Shown one piece after another: positions 23,801-34,826 of a DNA stretch of 64,000 bases. Position 1 is the stretch's first letter; every line of letters starts with the position of its first letter. Origin of the DNA: Phorcus lineatus (lineage: Eukaryota; Mollusca; Gastropoda; Trochida; Trochidae). A model generated the notes under the pieces. That model had not been told where the DNA came from. It did no database searches and saw nothing but the letters and a program-made list of their open reading frames with translations. A program made the position numbers and the translations under genes. The DNA is taken from the NCBI GenBank assembly GCA_921293015.1, contig OV121081.1, positions 52,725,877 to 52,789,876 of the forward strand, in the 5' to 3' direction.

Positions 23801-25418
23801 CCGCTCATTGGTATGTCACATCAGAGTCTCTCGTATCACAGATTTTCATTGAGAACCTCAACCTTTCTCATAACACGTGTATAAGTAGAAGACTTTTCAA
23901 AATAATATACAAAATAGGTCTGTCAATGGTGGATTCATCTGTGATACTTACCTTAGGTATAAAATATGTTCTCTATTTATCTATTAGTAATCCAGAATTA
24001 ACTATTTTTAAAAATTGCCATGAGTTTTATTTTGCTTATTTGCACAAATGTGATTGACGCAATCAGCAAGACAGAATTTGATATATACAAAAAAGTAGAG
24101 TTTGTTTGATATATAGTTTTCTTTTATTTTCAAGGTATCTATTTTTGCCTGGCAATTGGAATGGTGACCCTGTCGACCATATTGAACGTTTTGGTTTTAA
24201 ATGTTCACTTTCGAGGTCAGCTTGGTCACAGAATGCCCCGGTGGTTGAGACGAGTATTCTTAGGATGTGTGGCGAGGGCGGTATGTGTCTACCCATCAGA
24301 ACCTGATACTCCAGTAATCTGGCTGGGTCAGGATGGAGAGAAATCAGATTTAATGGTAAGGGTGTCTGTGTTCATTCGCTTTCACATACAAAAAAAAAAG
24401 AAGTCATAAGAGTTCGACTGATGAAGATTGATTAACCATATCTGCGAACCTTTTTTAATTTATGTGAAAATTAAAAGATTTTCATTTGTGAACTTATGTT
24501 TGCGTTAACTGGTACTTTTATCATGATAATAGACCCTATATTGGAACGACATTAAAGTACAGCGATTGAATAGAACTAAAACAGTCATAAACTGTTATCA
24601 AACTCCAGGAAGGCAACAAATGGATCAGCTTTTCGCCTTGTGATGAATTTGGTACTTAAAGAATCTGGCCTATCGGCATCCAGTCCGCCATCCTTTTTGG
24701 AAATGACATTAAAAGAAGACGCTGTACTTTGATGCATTTTACAACATTGTGAAAATAAACTATATGTACGAAAAGAATATCCACACATTTATAAACGATT
24801 TATGATAAGACTTGCAATCCCGTATGAAAGCTTTTCACTTTCGAAGCGACGAGTAATGGCTTCACAACTCCTTCTTGTTTTATTTTACCGATTGTGCGCT
24901 CTCAGTTATCTACTGGTCAGATATAACTCAACCAAAAGGTTCCCCATAGTAACATGTTTCAACTGGATTATGTATTGATCATATACTAATAACATACATG
25001 TATAAACTGAAATGTCCCCTTGAATTTCGTTCTACAAACGTTCTCGGTAGTACTTTCCATTTAGATAAATAGACATAAAATTTAAAAAAACGTCATTCCT
25101 ACTTACCATTGCCTTTTTCAGAATGGCCTATACAAAACTAACAAGCAATCCACGTACAGCAAAGAGAAGACAACTCCGGAGAAACAAGATCCCCAGTTTG
25201 CTCCTTTGACTGAAGTCCTGAACGAGCAGCTTTCTCTGCTAAAGAAGTGGCAGAGTCAGCGAGAAGAGCAGGAGAAGACAGAGAAGAATGATGGGGAATG
25301 GAAAACTCTAGCAGTTGTGATGGACAGACTCTTCTTTGTGACGCTATTCAGCTTTTCTCTCATGGTCACCATTGCCATCCTGCTGAAGATCCTGCAGGAG
25401 ACAAGCATGCACTCCTAA
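17834..25418 (+). CDS. Nicotinic acetylcholine receptor alpha-type subunit, gene 2 of 3 (7 exons, 461 aa)
   Basis: Cys-loop cation-channel subunit. Exons: 17834-17870, 21762-21901, 22109-22153, 22531-22640, 23275-23810, 24135-24355, 25122-25418; 1386 nt, in frame, GT-AG throughout. A short hydrophobic leader (MWIGLFLFMVGY) is spliced in phase 1 to VAQCHGDQ. Loop A is IWMPD; the Cys-loop is C144-C158 (FPFDTQQC); the loop B Trp is about 165 in GSWAYHG; the loop C pair C208-C209 sits in YSCCEEPYPD. M1-M3 follow in exons 5-6 and M4 (VMDRLFFVTLFSFSL) ends the protein. Pore differences: Gly at M2 2', Glu at 4', and Gln at 20' (SQSLPP) where the other two genes and vertebrate alpha7 have Glu. An N-glycosylation site NVT follows loop B. 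Exons 2-5 have exactly the lengths of those in gene 1. It lacks the 27-nt microexon and has a shorter M3-M4 loop. Confidence 0.93.
18822..19925. repeat. Diverged tandem duplication in intron 1 of receptor gene 2
   Basis: Two successive related blocks, about 18822-19300 and 19301-19925. Shared landmarks in the same order are GTGCACA with an A-run, GAATTTACC, AAACTCTGAACTGAGAA, AGCGGCTGCC, TTTCCGATATCG, CATTAAATACT, GAATACGTA, and a block reading TGGTG(T/C)GC. At the junction is a perfect palindrome TAGTGCCTTTAAAGGCACTA (19291-19310). Divergence is high, so the duplication is old. No coding sequence. Confidence 0.6.
22855..23010 (+). mobile_element. Fragment of a TTAA-flanked MITE (same family as 34357 and 58710) in intron 4 of receptor gene 2
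   Basis: The internal block GTCCGGTTTTCGATCAGAAT and the following CATATTGTCACT-like and AACAGTC / AATGTCATC segments match the middle and right part of the element at 58710-59142 in the same orientation. The termini are not recognisable, so this is an old partial copy. Confidence 0.5.
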
Positions 25419-26084
25419 CTGTGCTGAAGAACAAGCTTAATACTCTCCAATATTCATTGTAAAATCATCATTGCCTTAGCTTTAGAATATCTCAAAATCG
25501 ACAATTTGGGTGGTCCTTAAATTTTGTTGTAGAGTATATGTCATGTGCATCTATTCATGCGTATATCTGAATCACGTCATACATTTTTATTCGAGCTTTA
25601 GTTTCATTCGGTCATTGTTTGTCGTCCTTCGTTGAACATCATTATATTATCATTATCATTATCAATATTATCAATCTCATTAAAAAGATTTAACATATTG
25701 ATACTCTATATGTTACACAATCTACATTGCGTTTTGTAACAAAGTTTGTATCTTATTTCAATGTAACATTATGCATTGTTTCAAGGTTTGGATATAAATT
25801 ACTGTTCAATGCAAAATCAAAATGTCCACTGCTGTTGATATAACACTGCTATGCATACCGAACAAAGCATTTATCTTTGGGTGGCACCTTCATCATGAAT
25901 CTTCTGAATCAAAAACATCAACTTTTATATCTTATATGCTGGCATTAATATCATTATAAACTATAACCAATGGCGTTGGCGTCATCGTGGTTGAGCATTG
26001 GTTGAAGCTGTGACAAGCTGTATTTTGGTTACAATTTTATGAAAGCAATTGAAAGGTCGTCTGTTATATGATAAATACTTTATG

Positions 26085-26090
26085 AATAAA
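26085..26090 (+). terminator. Candidate polyadenylation signal of receptor gene 2
   Basis: AATAAA about 670 bp after the stop codon, followed by a T/G-containing stretch. Weak evidence in AT-rich DNA. Confidence 0.3.
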
Positions 26091-26749
26091 ATTGTTACTG
26101 AAAAGATGGTTTGTTGTAAACACTTCAATTAATGTATAACAAAAAAGACTTATAAAACGTCAAGAGGTAAGCCTGCAAGAAGTTTAGAGAGAGAAGTGGA
26201 AACCCATTGTTGAAGTACCGGGACTGTTTACGAGTTGTAATCTGCGACCAGATAGCATATCAAAGATAGTTTGAAAAGACACTTGAAACTCCAGAATAGT
26301 ATGGGAAGATATATTTTCTACGAAAAAAGCCAGGCGTCTTCTTCCAAGACGACAATCGCTGGTTGAGGTTATTGTGTGTTATTGAGGAAGTTGTGCATTG
26401 GCGCTAAATACCTTAATTCCAAAGGTTGATATGACAGTCATCAATATAAGAACTTGACTAATTTTGATATTCTTACCACTGATAACTGATCGTTGATGAT
26501 GGCAGCGTTTCGATTCGAAACAAAATAGACATATAACCATTATCGGTTGACTTCTTAGACGTGTCAAGGATTGAGCAACTGTTGCACGTTTCCTACAGTT
26601 ACGTTGGAATAAAATGCACTAAATGCAGGAATACTGAAACTGCCGCTTGACTTGGAGACGAACTTCACACAAATAAATCAGGACTAACAAAAAGAGATTC
26701 ATAATAAATTACTGAAAATATATAGATAGCATGAGCACGTTTTTTTAAG

Positions 26750-27090
26750 TTATATAAAGTAATCTCCCAAAAACGAAATAGACGTTTCAAATTGAAAGAA
26801 AATGTACTCGAAGCACTTTTACAACGAACGTATACACTATGATTGCTTTAGCTACGCGAATCCATTTCGCTCTCTCAAACCATTAAAAGGTGTTCACCCA
26901 AAAATGGCCGCAAGTGGTTTTTTGCTTGATTATTTCCTCAATGAAAACTGTGGTCGTGTTAAGTAATGAGATGTTTTGGACCTCTAAAGATTATTCATTT
27001 GGCAAACATTAATGTTTAATAAGACAAATTTAGAAAAACGAATCTTTGTCACTTCTGTAGCTGAACATTAACGTTTCAACACTGCTACTT
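26750..27090 (-). mobile_element. Copy of dispersed miniature element family 1
   Basis: On the minus strand it shares GTGAACACCTTTTAAT, the preceding GGCCATTTTT-type block, the following AAATGGATTCGCGTAGCT and the upstream AAAACATCTCATTAC with copies at 31150, 48181 and 58092. Ends are degraded and only approximate. Non-coding. Confidence 0.6.
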
Positions 27091-28368
27091 GTGTCGTTGT
27101 CAACCATTAGAATTAAGAGGTAGAAAGCCTTAACTCTTCTCAACTTTTAAACAAGTCAAAAACAATATAAAATAAATTATCTAATATTATTCCTATTTTA
27201 GCATTTATTCTGCTTTATTCGAAGGTTGACAAGCATATGTTTGACCAAGGCAATTTGTAATAAATTTCTGATAAACATAACAGCATTCAACCAACGTTCT
27301 CAGTAGTAATCACCTTATTATATTAATACGGATTATTGATTTAAGTGCCTTTGTGGACATGACTGCTAATTACTATATACAAATTAGGATATATTTGAAA
27401 AATTCATACAAGGATGTATTTTGTAATAACATTTCAGATATTAGGCCAAAACTTGCTTTTTATATTTATTTTGAAGCCGACAGTGTTGTCCTGATATGGC
27501 AATTATTGAAAATATACATTGTTAACGTTACAAGTAATTATCACGAGGAAGGGTCGTACATTTATGTTTCGTTGTTCGTTGTTCTATGATAGGCAGTAAA
27601 AGTGTTTGTTTTTTCAAACTAATTTCCTTTCTCAAATGAAAACCTTTCTTAGTCAAGATTAGCTGCTGTAAAATTCATCATCACATCATATATATTTAAA
27701 CTATTTAAATATCATATATTTTATAATACCATCGATTGTGAATTCTAGTTTCATTCATGCTGGGTGGAGACTAACATGACTTGCATCTGAACAAACAGCT
27801 CTATGAAAATAAAATATTCGAGATTTTAAGCCTTCAGTTCCCTTTTTTTAAGACATGAATTATTCTTTCAATGGTTTTGAAACAAACGAATATATTTACA
27901 TCAGAATTAAAACTTGAAATAATCTAATAAAGTATACCTATCAGGCGCTTTTCGATATCATCTATTCCCTAGAATAGCAGCTTTTGAGAAATATGCGTGT
28001 GTAATATGAAGTCAAAACACACGTTTTATTGAAGCAAAATGATAGTTAATTTCATTATTAAGTTGAAAGGAAGGGGAAATCATAAGTACAGTTACGCTGC
28101 GGCAGGCAAGTGACCAGCCCCTCGAATTTCTTGGTGTAAAACAGTTTTGCTTCATTAAACTGATCGGTATTATAATGTGAACTATTAACCATTAACAATG
28201 AATATAGATTTTTACAAAGAGGCTTAAGAGATTTGGTTTGCTCGATATTAAAGTATATGTTGGATCAGGTAAGAGACGTAAGCGTTACATGTATTAGGAA
28301 ATAGCGTGTACCGGTACCGGAGTTTGAGGGAGCTGAACGATCACTGGCTTTGGACGTAGGTGTGGAAT

Positions 28369-31300
28369 ATGTCACTACAACTATTCATTTTCATCATCAT
28401 TGGTAAGTCATTACAATATTCCTTTAAACAACTTCGATTTCTTCAATAAACGTTTCCTTTTTATGAGCGTTAAATGTGTATTCTTTAACTTTCTTACAAA
28501 GAAACTCAAATCTTGTTAAAATGCGTATTTAAAAACGTTTTGACTTCATTTCAATTATACTTAAAAATATGTCTTTACTGTGAATATAAGAAACTCATAT
28601 CGAGACAACCAGACCCAGACCCATATTTTTAAGGCTGAGAATTGACCGAAAACTAATGACGCATTATGGTATTCCTTAGTCGTATGTTTGAAATAGGTTG
28701 AGGAAACCTGCAGTACTTTTACTACGTATTACATGTAGGGATAAAATATTATCAATGCCTTCAAGTTGTCATGCCGTAACAATGCTTTCCATGTTCGTAT
28801 GAATGCCGATGGATGTCTTTAATTATAGATGTTTACGTTTTGAGAGATTGCGAGTTATTCAGTAAGGTTGCCTCGAATTTCGTTTACACAAATTATAACC
28901 TGAGTTGACTCTCTCTTTAAAAGTGAATTTTTTACAGAATGAATGGACAATGGCAGGCTTCTACTGTTTCAGTTTCGGGTTGCCAGGGTAACCAGACTGC
29001 CCTCCTGAGCGCTTTATTTGGAAGTTATAGCAGTGACGTCATACCAACATGTGGATCCAACGCCCCAATTCAAGTTCAAGTTGGCATCGCAGTCAGACAG
29101 ATTATTGATATAGTAATTATCTTTTACACTAAAAATGTTATTGTCATGACGCAACTCGTTTCGTAAACATCTTATGACACATTCACCAGGGAAATAAGTT
29201 ATATACACGAAATTTCAACAAGTTTACCAAGAAATGATCAAATCCATTATTCGTCTACTTCAAGCTATTAGGTAGAGACAGTCCTAACATATTGACAAGT
29301 TGAAATTGACATTGCATTCAGATATGAAAAAAATTATAGAAATAAATCATAATAACTTTTCATTTATTTAAAACTTGAACCATCGTACCACAGCAGTATA
29401 TGAATTAAGTCAAATCAAATTTGTTCATATTGTATGGGCATGACAACCACTGAGCTTAAAGTGTTAGATATATACTTACAATACATATCCCATCAGTAGA
29501 CAAAACATAACATTTTCTTTGATAGTAATAAACTATTTATCAACAGGATGAACCAAAACAGGCGATGCTGTCAAATGTTTGGATGCGTTTGGTAAGTACC
29601 TTCAGTTTGGCTATCCATCAACAGAAATTATTAATTTTAGAGCCCAAATTTCATCATCAAAAATATTTTCAATTGTAAATTCTTTCTCCACTTAATTATG
29701 TGTTTGAATAAAATTTAAATGGCAAACATTTAAGCTAATGTTAATCCGATACATCATGTGCATCGACATCACCTATTCCTAGGGAACAAGGGAACAAACT
29801 TTTCTATATGAAGGTTCGTAAAGGACATCCTACAAAATCTGACGAATACTTCATCTAATTGTTGAAATGAATATCACAAAGCTCATTTAAAAGGATGTAT
29901 TCATCGTTTAGATCTTTTGTTCGTACAGAAATGGTACGACTGCAACTTCGTATGGACGCCGAGTGACTACAATGGTATAGACGGGCTTGTCGTGCCTTTC
30001 AGTAAAGTATGGACCCCTGACGTCACGCTCTTTGATAAGTAAGCGTAATAAACGTATCTTTCGTTGTAATTTCATCGACGTTAATTTTTACGCCGAAAGA
30101 TTGCGATATTGATCTTAAATCATGATTTTGGACATAAAAAGGAATTAACTAAAATTATATGGAAAACGTTTAATAACATCAAATGTTATAAATAAAAATC
30201 CATTTATGCATTAGATGCAGGATTTTAACCTCACAACAGTATTTTTGATAACATAAACAATGTATCTTTAACCGGATATTATTAAACAGTCTCTATTATA
30301 AAATTACTATACTAATTCTAAATTGATGTCTGGAAGAATGCTAAGAGTCCATCATAATTGCAGTGCCGATGATGGTCTACCTGGTATGAAGGACTACCGT
30401 CCAAGCATAAGTTCTGATGGAAGTGTCTCATACAATTTCCCCACCGTTATCAACAGCATGTGTGCTATAGACGTCACTGCCTTCCCCTTCGACACACAAC
30501 GTTGTCCCCTGACGTTCGGCTCGTGGGCGTACCATGGACTACAGCTGAATATAACCTCTCTGATTGCAACAGGTGACTGCCTCTATCTCACTCAAACATT
30601 CGGGGCATCTTTTAAAACTCAAAATTAATTTGAACTTAGCTCTCTTTCTAATTTGAAGTTGAAATTGAGAATTGATCAAAGATAAATAACGTACGTATGG
30701 ATGAACATAGCTACGCGGATGGACTTTATTCAGAAAATAATGTTTGATTACTGGACTAAACTTTTTGGTAAATTTAAAAGGTGTTAGCAGCAAGTTATTG
30801 ATAAACTCTATAAGGCGATTCAGGATCTATGCTTATTTGGAAAACAGAGAAGACTATTATCAAGCCAATTCTTCTCAAAATCGGTATTTATAATGTCCAC
30901 AGGTCACACGACTAGAAGTTGATTAAACTATCAAATGTTAAAAGTTCACGTTACTTTTCTGCGATACCAATCCACGAATTTCGGTACTTTAAATGCATAA
31001 CATTGGGTAAAAACGTTGACTAAATTTAATCAGTGAACGATGGTTAGCGACGACACCACTTAAGTTTGACTGTAGTCTTCATGGGCCAGTGCGATGTTGC
31101 TTTTATTCTTATTCTTCAAATTGTGCATAAGAAACATAATATTATGACACATGCATTATCTTCAGAGTGTCCAAAAAGTACTGCTCAACTAGACCATCTG
31201 AAGTCGTAAAATAAATTATCTAGTATCAAACAAATAACCGTAGGTGGCCATTTTAGTGTGAACAACAATTGATCATTTGCGTCAACGAAATGGATTCGCA

Positions 31301-33424
31301 GTTTAACTTAACGTGGTACGTTTGTTTTTTAACATCTTTTTTTTTCAATTAAAAACATTGTATAAAAGTGTTACATACATTTTTGTTTTTGTTAAAATCA
31401 ATTTACTTACCCAAAAAGTGCTACTTTACGTATCCAAAAAGTGCTACTGCTACTGGCATCTCACGATATCAATCACAGCCTATGAATCACACTATACGAT
31501 ATGCGTACATCAATAGTCTATCGACTATACACAGGTGACATATCCGACTTCAAGAAGAACAGCGAGTGGGACATGGTCGAGGTACCAATTGAGCGACACG
31601 TCGTCTACTATGGGTGCTGCCCAGAGCCCTACCCGGACGTGACCTTCTACGTGACTCTACGCCGGAAGCCGCTGTACTACATCCTGAACACGCTCTTCCC
31701 GTGCCTACTGATCAGCCAGATCGCCCTTCTCGGCTTCCTGTTGCCTACAGAGTCTGGTGAGAAGATCGGTCTAGAGCTCACCGTACTGCTGTCTCTTGCT
31801 GTTCTCATGATGGTTGTGTCCGAGACTCTCCCGCCTACCTCCGAGAACTTCCCTTTACTTGGTAACTAGAACCGACACTCGGTCTTATTATATTCATTCC
31901 TGTTCTGATGGATCAATCTTACAAAAAAATGCCTCTTTATACCGTCATACGAGTTTGATACCGTCGCCAGATCTGTCACTTAACAAAAACAAGTCATAAG
32001 CGGACTAGTCGCATCATAGCTTGCATGAATATACCTACTCTTTGCGCGGGTTTCTCTTCCTACGACCTGACAACCCTCCATATCATCACATTTTCCGATG
32101 CCAGTCAGCCAATTATGACTTAAGCTTCCAAAACAAAATTTCGGTAAGACAAACTATCGTACACTAACCGTTATTCCTTTCTCTTTTGTCGATAACATTC
32201 GAATTGAGTAAAAGAGTGATTCCGATTTAGAAATGCTAAAAATAAGTAAAAGCTATGATGCTTTTGACCAGTTTATAACTGAACTAAATCGACGTCAGGT
32301 AATGCGACGATACTAAGTTCGTGTTGCGAGCTAGTATATACAATATCCTTTTCCTTTTTTGTTGCGAACTGTTGTCGAACGGAGCAATATGTATTATTTT
32401 TCTTACTTGATATCTCTTCTGCCAGGTATCTATTTCGTCATTGCTATGACACTCGTCATGATATCAACTGTGCTCACCGTTGTCGTCATCAACGTTTACT
32501 TCCGGGGACAACTGGGTCACAAAGTACCCAGATTGGTCCGGGTGATCTTTCTCGATCATTTGGCACGTCTTCTACGGGTAACGAACAATCAACAGGTCCA
32601 CCCTGACAAAGCTGGTAGTGGGCTCCTAGGAAAGGTAATGACACCCACGATATTCTTTTTTTCTCAAACTTTTATATTTGGGACATCACGGAGCTGTCTA
32701 AATATACCCAAAAAATCTAATTGCACATAGAGAAGTATTTAATGTAAATTTCAACTTATACCATTACAATTCTTGGTTCGGTACATTTCTGAAACCTCAA
32801 CTGATATTTTATAGAAATATTATGGCTATGATGAACTTATATTCACAGTTTGTTAAAACATTGACTGGTAGAGCTGATAATTTCTTTTGTCGCGAGCACA
32901 AGGAGAGAAGTTCATCTTCATATTTCAAATGTGAATCTGTCAAATCGTTAAATGACATCAAATATTCGGACTGACATGGCCGGTACATATAATGATATTC
33001 CCTAAAACATTATAAATGTCAACCTTATATCTTATAAAGTGTAACTTTTCAAATTGAAATTCAGAACATTTAAATTATCACCAGTTTATCAAAAAATTTC
33101 TCATAAATTATAATAATTATTTCACAGTCAGTGTCCCCAATGAGTCCCGGTCTGAGGGTTGACGACCACGTAATTCAAGACATGAAGGTTCAGGATTTGG
33201 ATCAGTCAGCCAAGTCTTCATCCACCGTGAACCTTCTGGAGGAACAGCTCTGGCTCCTGAAGAAGGCGGACCAGCGAGTAATTGAGAGACAGAAGGATGA
33301 GGAGATGGAGAACGAATGGAAGACGCTCTCAGTCGTCTGTGATAGACTCTTTCTTCTTGTTTTCTTTGTGGTGTCCGTGGCGAGTACTATTGGCATTCTA
33401 GTTGAGAGCAATATACAAGCTTAA
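28369..33424 (+). CDS. Nicotinic acetylcholine receptor alpha-type subunit, gene 3 of 3 (8 exons, 456 aa)
   Basis: Cys-loop cation-channel subunit. Exons: 28369-28402, 28973-29112, 29547-29591, 29929-30038, 30364-30572, 31535-31861, 32426-32634, 33128-33424; 1371 nt, in frame. The leader MSLQLFIFIII is short. The acceptor at 28972 was chosen because it gives VSGCQGNQ, matching the paralogues; the earlier AG at 28937 would run into a stop. Loop A is VWTPD, Cys-loop C143-C157 (FPFDTQRC), loop B GSWAYHG, loop C YYGCCPEPYPD with C207-C208. M2 has Gly at 2', Glu at 4' and Glu at 20'. M4 is in the last exon (VVCDRLFLLVFFVVSVAS). Exons 5 and 6 (209 + 327 nt) add up to the 536-nt single exon of genes 1 and 2, so the 962-bp intron between them is extra; ACAGGTGAC occurs at both borders. 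The N-glycosylation site NIT is kept. Confidence 0.93.
31150..31460 (+). mobile_element. Copy of dispersed miniature element family 1 inside the extra intron of receptor gene 3
   Basis: Shares GGCCATTTTAGTGTGAACA, ATCATTTG, GAAATGGATTCGCA and the TACGTTTGTTTT block with the copy at 48181. It fills about a third of the 962-bp intron that only gene 3 has. A 21-bp tandem duplication containing CCAAAAAGTGCTACT (near 31413 and 31434) lies at its right edge. Boundaries are approximate. Confidence 0.55.
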
Positions 33425-33477
33425 ACAGATCAGCGTGCCAATGAAAGCGTATACGAAGGATCTTCCCTGCCCTTCAT

Positions 33478-33912
33478 TCTTCTTGTTTTCTGTTATGTGT
33501 CTTTTGCAATTACTATTGGCATTCTAGTCGAGAACAATGAACAAGCTTATATTCTTATTGGTGTCTTTAGCGAGGACTATTGGTTTTCTAGTGTATATTT
33601 AATGTTGAATTTATCAACAGACTTATCGCTATATTGGCTTTACAATGTCTTGTCGAGATTAATTTCCTCTTTAATTCTCTGCATGTCGCTGACACGTATT
33701 TTGGATATCCTTGTGGGTGTCATGAGAGCATATTGTCGTTGGCATTTTCAAGATGGAGTGAAAATCATGTGCCTGTTGGCTGCGTATCGGTATCTATTTA
33801 GAATTCATTAAAGTTGGGAAGCATGGAAGAAACGAAAAAGGGAAACTATTATACTAATTGCAATTTATTGGGGATCTGTTAGAAACATACTGTTGAGAAC
33901 GAATGGAAGACG
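33478..33912 (+). pseudogene. Decayed extra copies of the receptor gene 3 last exon
   Basis: Just after the stop of gene 3, 33478-33549 repeats the M4-coding end of the last exon (shared blocks TTCTTCTTGTTTTCT, ACTATTGGCATTCTAGT and ACAAGCTTA). 33555-33593 is a third, worse copy (GGTGTCTTTAGCGAGGACTATTGG). At 33892-33912 GAGAACGAATGGAAGACG is identical to the part of the last exon preceding M4. None forms a complete exon. They look like remains of tandem duplications at the 3' end of the array, possibly of a fourth receptor. Confidence 0.65.
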
Positions 33913-34356
33913 TGGGGTTACGGATGTGATCAGCAATTTATTCACATGGCCTTGCAACCACGCAACGGGAGAGTGTAACTATAAATACACTATTTAAAAT
34001 GTATACATGGTCAATGAGTATCGGACGGGATAAACATGAGAGTAAATATAAACAGGAAAGGTCAAAATGGTGCACCCTTATACAATGGTCTTTGATGTAT
34101 TCACAGCTTATGTTTTCTTGTCAAAACCTTCCTTATCGGATGGCAAATCTCTTTTACGTTTTTGGCGTAGTAAGTTTTGTAGTAAAATGTTGTTCACGTT
34201 GCTTAAGTTGTTCTTACTATTGTTCAATTGTCTCTTTGAACACATTTTATGACGAAAATGAGGCCAAATGTCCATGGAAAACGTTTTATCAAAGTTCGAT
34301 TGGTCCAATATGTCAGGCGGATCTATGGTTTTGTTGTTAAGGGGAAACTATCCATG

Positions 34357-34826
34357 TTAAAGAACCTCCGTGAGTTGTCGGAGTTATATATGCCAAACTT
34401 AATCAATGGTGTCATTTGATCGTATCGACTGTTACCAAAAAGAAACATTTTAAACCCCTTTGGGTTTTTACAGTGACAATATGAAGGTAGAACGTCGCAA
34501 TTATGATCGAAAACCGGACAGTGGCGCGCGTCAAATAGTCAAACGTAATTTTGGAGACTTATCTAAAACAGCCAGGAGGGCAGTTAGGAGTTGAAAGTGT
34601 TAGTTAGGTTATATAACTAGCATCAATATACATTGGACGTGATATCTACACCTCTTTGCATTAATAAGGCTGTTTTTAGATTTCCATGGAAAACCAGTAT
34701 TTGTCATATATATGTTTTTTCGACAAGAAAATTTCAGATGTTTTGATTTTATATCACCACATATGACATTTAGATTCGTATCAAAGGTAAATAATAAGCT
34801 ATTAAAATCACGGAGTGGCTCTTTAA
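34357..34826 (-). mobile_element. TTAA-flanked MITE, family 2, copy 1
   Basis: About 470 bp. TTAA stands at both edges (34357-34360 and 34823-34826). The ends AGAACCTCCGTGA and, reversed, AGAGCCACTCCGTGATTTT form a terminal inverted repeat. The interior (for example CGTCGCAATTATGATCG, AAAACAGCCAGGAGGGCAGTTAGG) matches the copy at 58710-59142 in opposite orientation. TTAA targets are typical of piggyBac-like and Kolobok elements; assignment is inference. No coding capacity. Confidence 0.75.

Larger units (their letters stand above)
25419..28368. other. Intergenic region between receptor genes 2 and 3
   Basis: No coding region seen. It contains a candidate AATAAA for gene 2 (26085) and a minus-strand copy of a dispersed miniature element (about 26750-27090). 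The rest is AT-rich with no recognised feature, and no clear TATA box precedes gene 3. Confidence 0.6.

Noticed and set aside
28937-28972. An alternative acceptor for exon 2 of receptor gene 3 after TTTTTACAG
   Set aside because: With the phase-1 first exon it reads straight into a stop; the acceptor at 28972 restores the conserved VSGC...NQ start and the 140-nt exon length.
33999-34340. A 113-codon open frame between receptor gene 3 remains and the MITE
   Set aside because: No similarity to receptor exons or any family I know; composition fits chance in AT-rich DNA.
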